Shown here: positions 34,842-35,289 of the stretch, in pieces | Position numbering within the stretch: the stretch's first letter is position 1 | Layout of the letters: every line of letters begins with the position of its first letter | Source: Bdellovibrio sp. | Lineage (GTDB): Bacteria; Bdellovibrionota; Bacteriovoracia; Bacteriovoracales; Bacteriovoracaceae | Assembly (NCBI GenBank): GCA_020720455.1 | Contig: DYOQ01000019.1 | Coordinates: forward strand, 1 to 35,289 | Direction: 5' to 3' | DNA length: 35,289 nt | Position numbers and translations under genes: made by a program | Notes under the pieces: generated by a model | What the model was told of the DNA's origin: nothing | The model's input: only the letters and a program-made list of their open reading frames with translations | Database searches by the model: none

Positions 34842-35289
34842 TTACTGAACAAACCCTAGCGGCCCTTCTGTTATTTGTCCCTCACATCTTGGGTCTGTTG
34901 AAGCAAAGTGATTGCTTCCGATTCTACATCTAAAAATCGCTCTCATCCCAGGTCTGTTAATTGTCGAGATATAACCAGCAACTCTAATCATTTGTGTTCC
35001 TTCACAGCTAGACTGAATGCTTAGCATATGATTTCGGCCACCAACCAAACACTCAAGTAGTGGTTGAGTATTTGGTTGTGGGTTTTGAAAAATTCTACCA
35101 AGTGTACTCTCAAATCGGTACGATCTGTCATATGGAGCAACCGTAGTTACTTCGTGATCTCCTCGACTCCCAGAGAAAAACCTCATAAGGTCCACAGTTT
35201 GATTATCGTATGGAGGTATTGGAGGTATCGGTGGTCTTGGAGGTCTTGGTGGTATTGGTGGTCTTGGTGGTATTGGTGGTCTTGGTGGT
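34842..35289 (-). CDS. Incomplete gene: Pro-rich repeat protein with duplicated N-H...C-E-G motif
   Basis: The frame runs from the stop at 34842 through the right edge of the window, so the true start is not visible. A GTG at 35195 is internal and has no convincing ribosome site. The visible N-terminal part is a tandem P-P-R / P-P-I tripeptide repeat of about 25 residues, ending in P-P-Y-D-N-Q-T. The following 110 residues contain two copies of a motif: G-R-N-H-M-x-S-x-x-x-x-C-E-G, then about 20 residues on G-S-N-H-F-x-S-x-x-x-x-C-E-G, each followed by a Gly-hydrophobic pair. This suggests two related beta-rich units, each with one Cys, probably secreted and joined by a stiff proline linker to whatever lies upstream. 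I recognise no named family with certainty. Confidence 0.75.
   Translation of the reverse strand, partial: PPRPPIPPRPPIPPRPPRPPIPPIPPYDNQTVDLMRFFSGSRGDHEVTTVAPYDRSYRFESTLGRIFQNPQPNTQPLLECLVGGRNHMLSIQSSCEGTQMIRVAGYISTINRPGMRAIFRCRIGSNHFASTDPRCEGQITEGPLGFVQ
35212..35289. repeat. 9-bp tandem repeat encoding Pro-Pro-Ile/Arg
   Basis: At least eight 9-base units of GG(T/A)GGT(ATT/CTT/ATC) run to the window edge. Most ATT and CTT units alternate, so there is an 18-base higher-order period. The array continues beyond the window. Confidence 0.92.

Noticed and set aside
35212..35289. Regular short repeats at the right edge as a CRISPR or intergenic satellite
   Set aside because: The units are 9 bases, contiguous without spacers, and stay in frame with the minus-strand gene, so they are coding repeats.

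Overview
This 35.3 kb AT-rich window (GC about one third by eye) most likely comes from a low-GC member of the Bdellovibrionota, such as Bacteriovorax or Halobacteriovorax. I base this on a gliding-machinery gene set of the Myxococcus/Bdellovibrio (Agl-Glt) type, many orphan secreted proteins and lipoproteins, and an AddAB-type nuclease-helicase. I recognise no phage, insertion sequence, CRISPR array, rRNA or tRNA. Genes are densely packed, and no gene-free stretch exceeds 300 bases. The longest gaps are 3634-3818, 18212-18364 and 31501-31642.

Layout. (1) 1-3633: a small lipoprotein (+) converging on a 979-residue orphan exported protein (-). (2) 3819-11403, minus strand: a tight, partly overlapping run. 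Its first gene encodes a membrane iron-sulfur oxidoreductase (NarI-like cytochrome b fused to an HdrD-like Fe-S part). Three unknown exported proteins follow (670, 379 and 326 residues), then a GT2 glycosyltransferase and a SAM methyltransferase. (3) 11489-18211, plus strand: a lipoprotein with a faint alkaline-phosphatase-superfamily look, then an AddB-like and an AddA-like subunit. Both subunits keep a PD-(D/E)XK nuclease with cysteines placed for an Fe-S cluster. (4) 18365-26729, plus strand: an outer-membrane barrel, three TPR proteins, a small exported protein and an FHA/TonB-like protein, matching a GltB-C-D-E-F-G block. (5) 26733-28709: an alpha/beta hydrolase (-) and a DUF4143-type ATPase (+), probably unrelated to motility. 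(6) 28743-30488, minus strand: a TolQ-like and two TolR-like proteins matching the AglRQS proton-driven motor. (7) 30596-34790: thioredoxin and phosphoheptose isomerase (-), then an RDD membrane protein and DNA polymerase I (+), closed by a clear rho-independent terminator. (8) 34842 to the right edge, minus strand: an incomplete gene with a Pro-Pro-Arg/Pro-Pro-Ile repeat.

How the genes fit together. Blocks 4 and 6 together give an energised inner-membrane motor, a trans-envelope FHA/TonB-like link, periplasmic TPR proteins and an outer-membrane barrel, the parts expected of a focal-adhesion gliding machine. Blocks 3 and 7 supply double-strand-break processing and a DNA polymerase I whose proofreading site looks lost. 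Block 2 is the least explained: three orphan exported proteins locked in one operon with a dolichol-phosphate-sugar-synthase-like glycosyltransferase and a methyltransferase. All functional calls come from reading motifs by eye. No database search was run.
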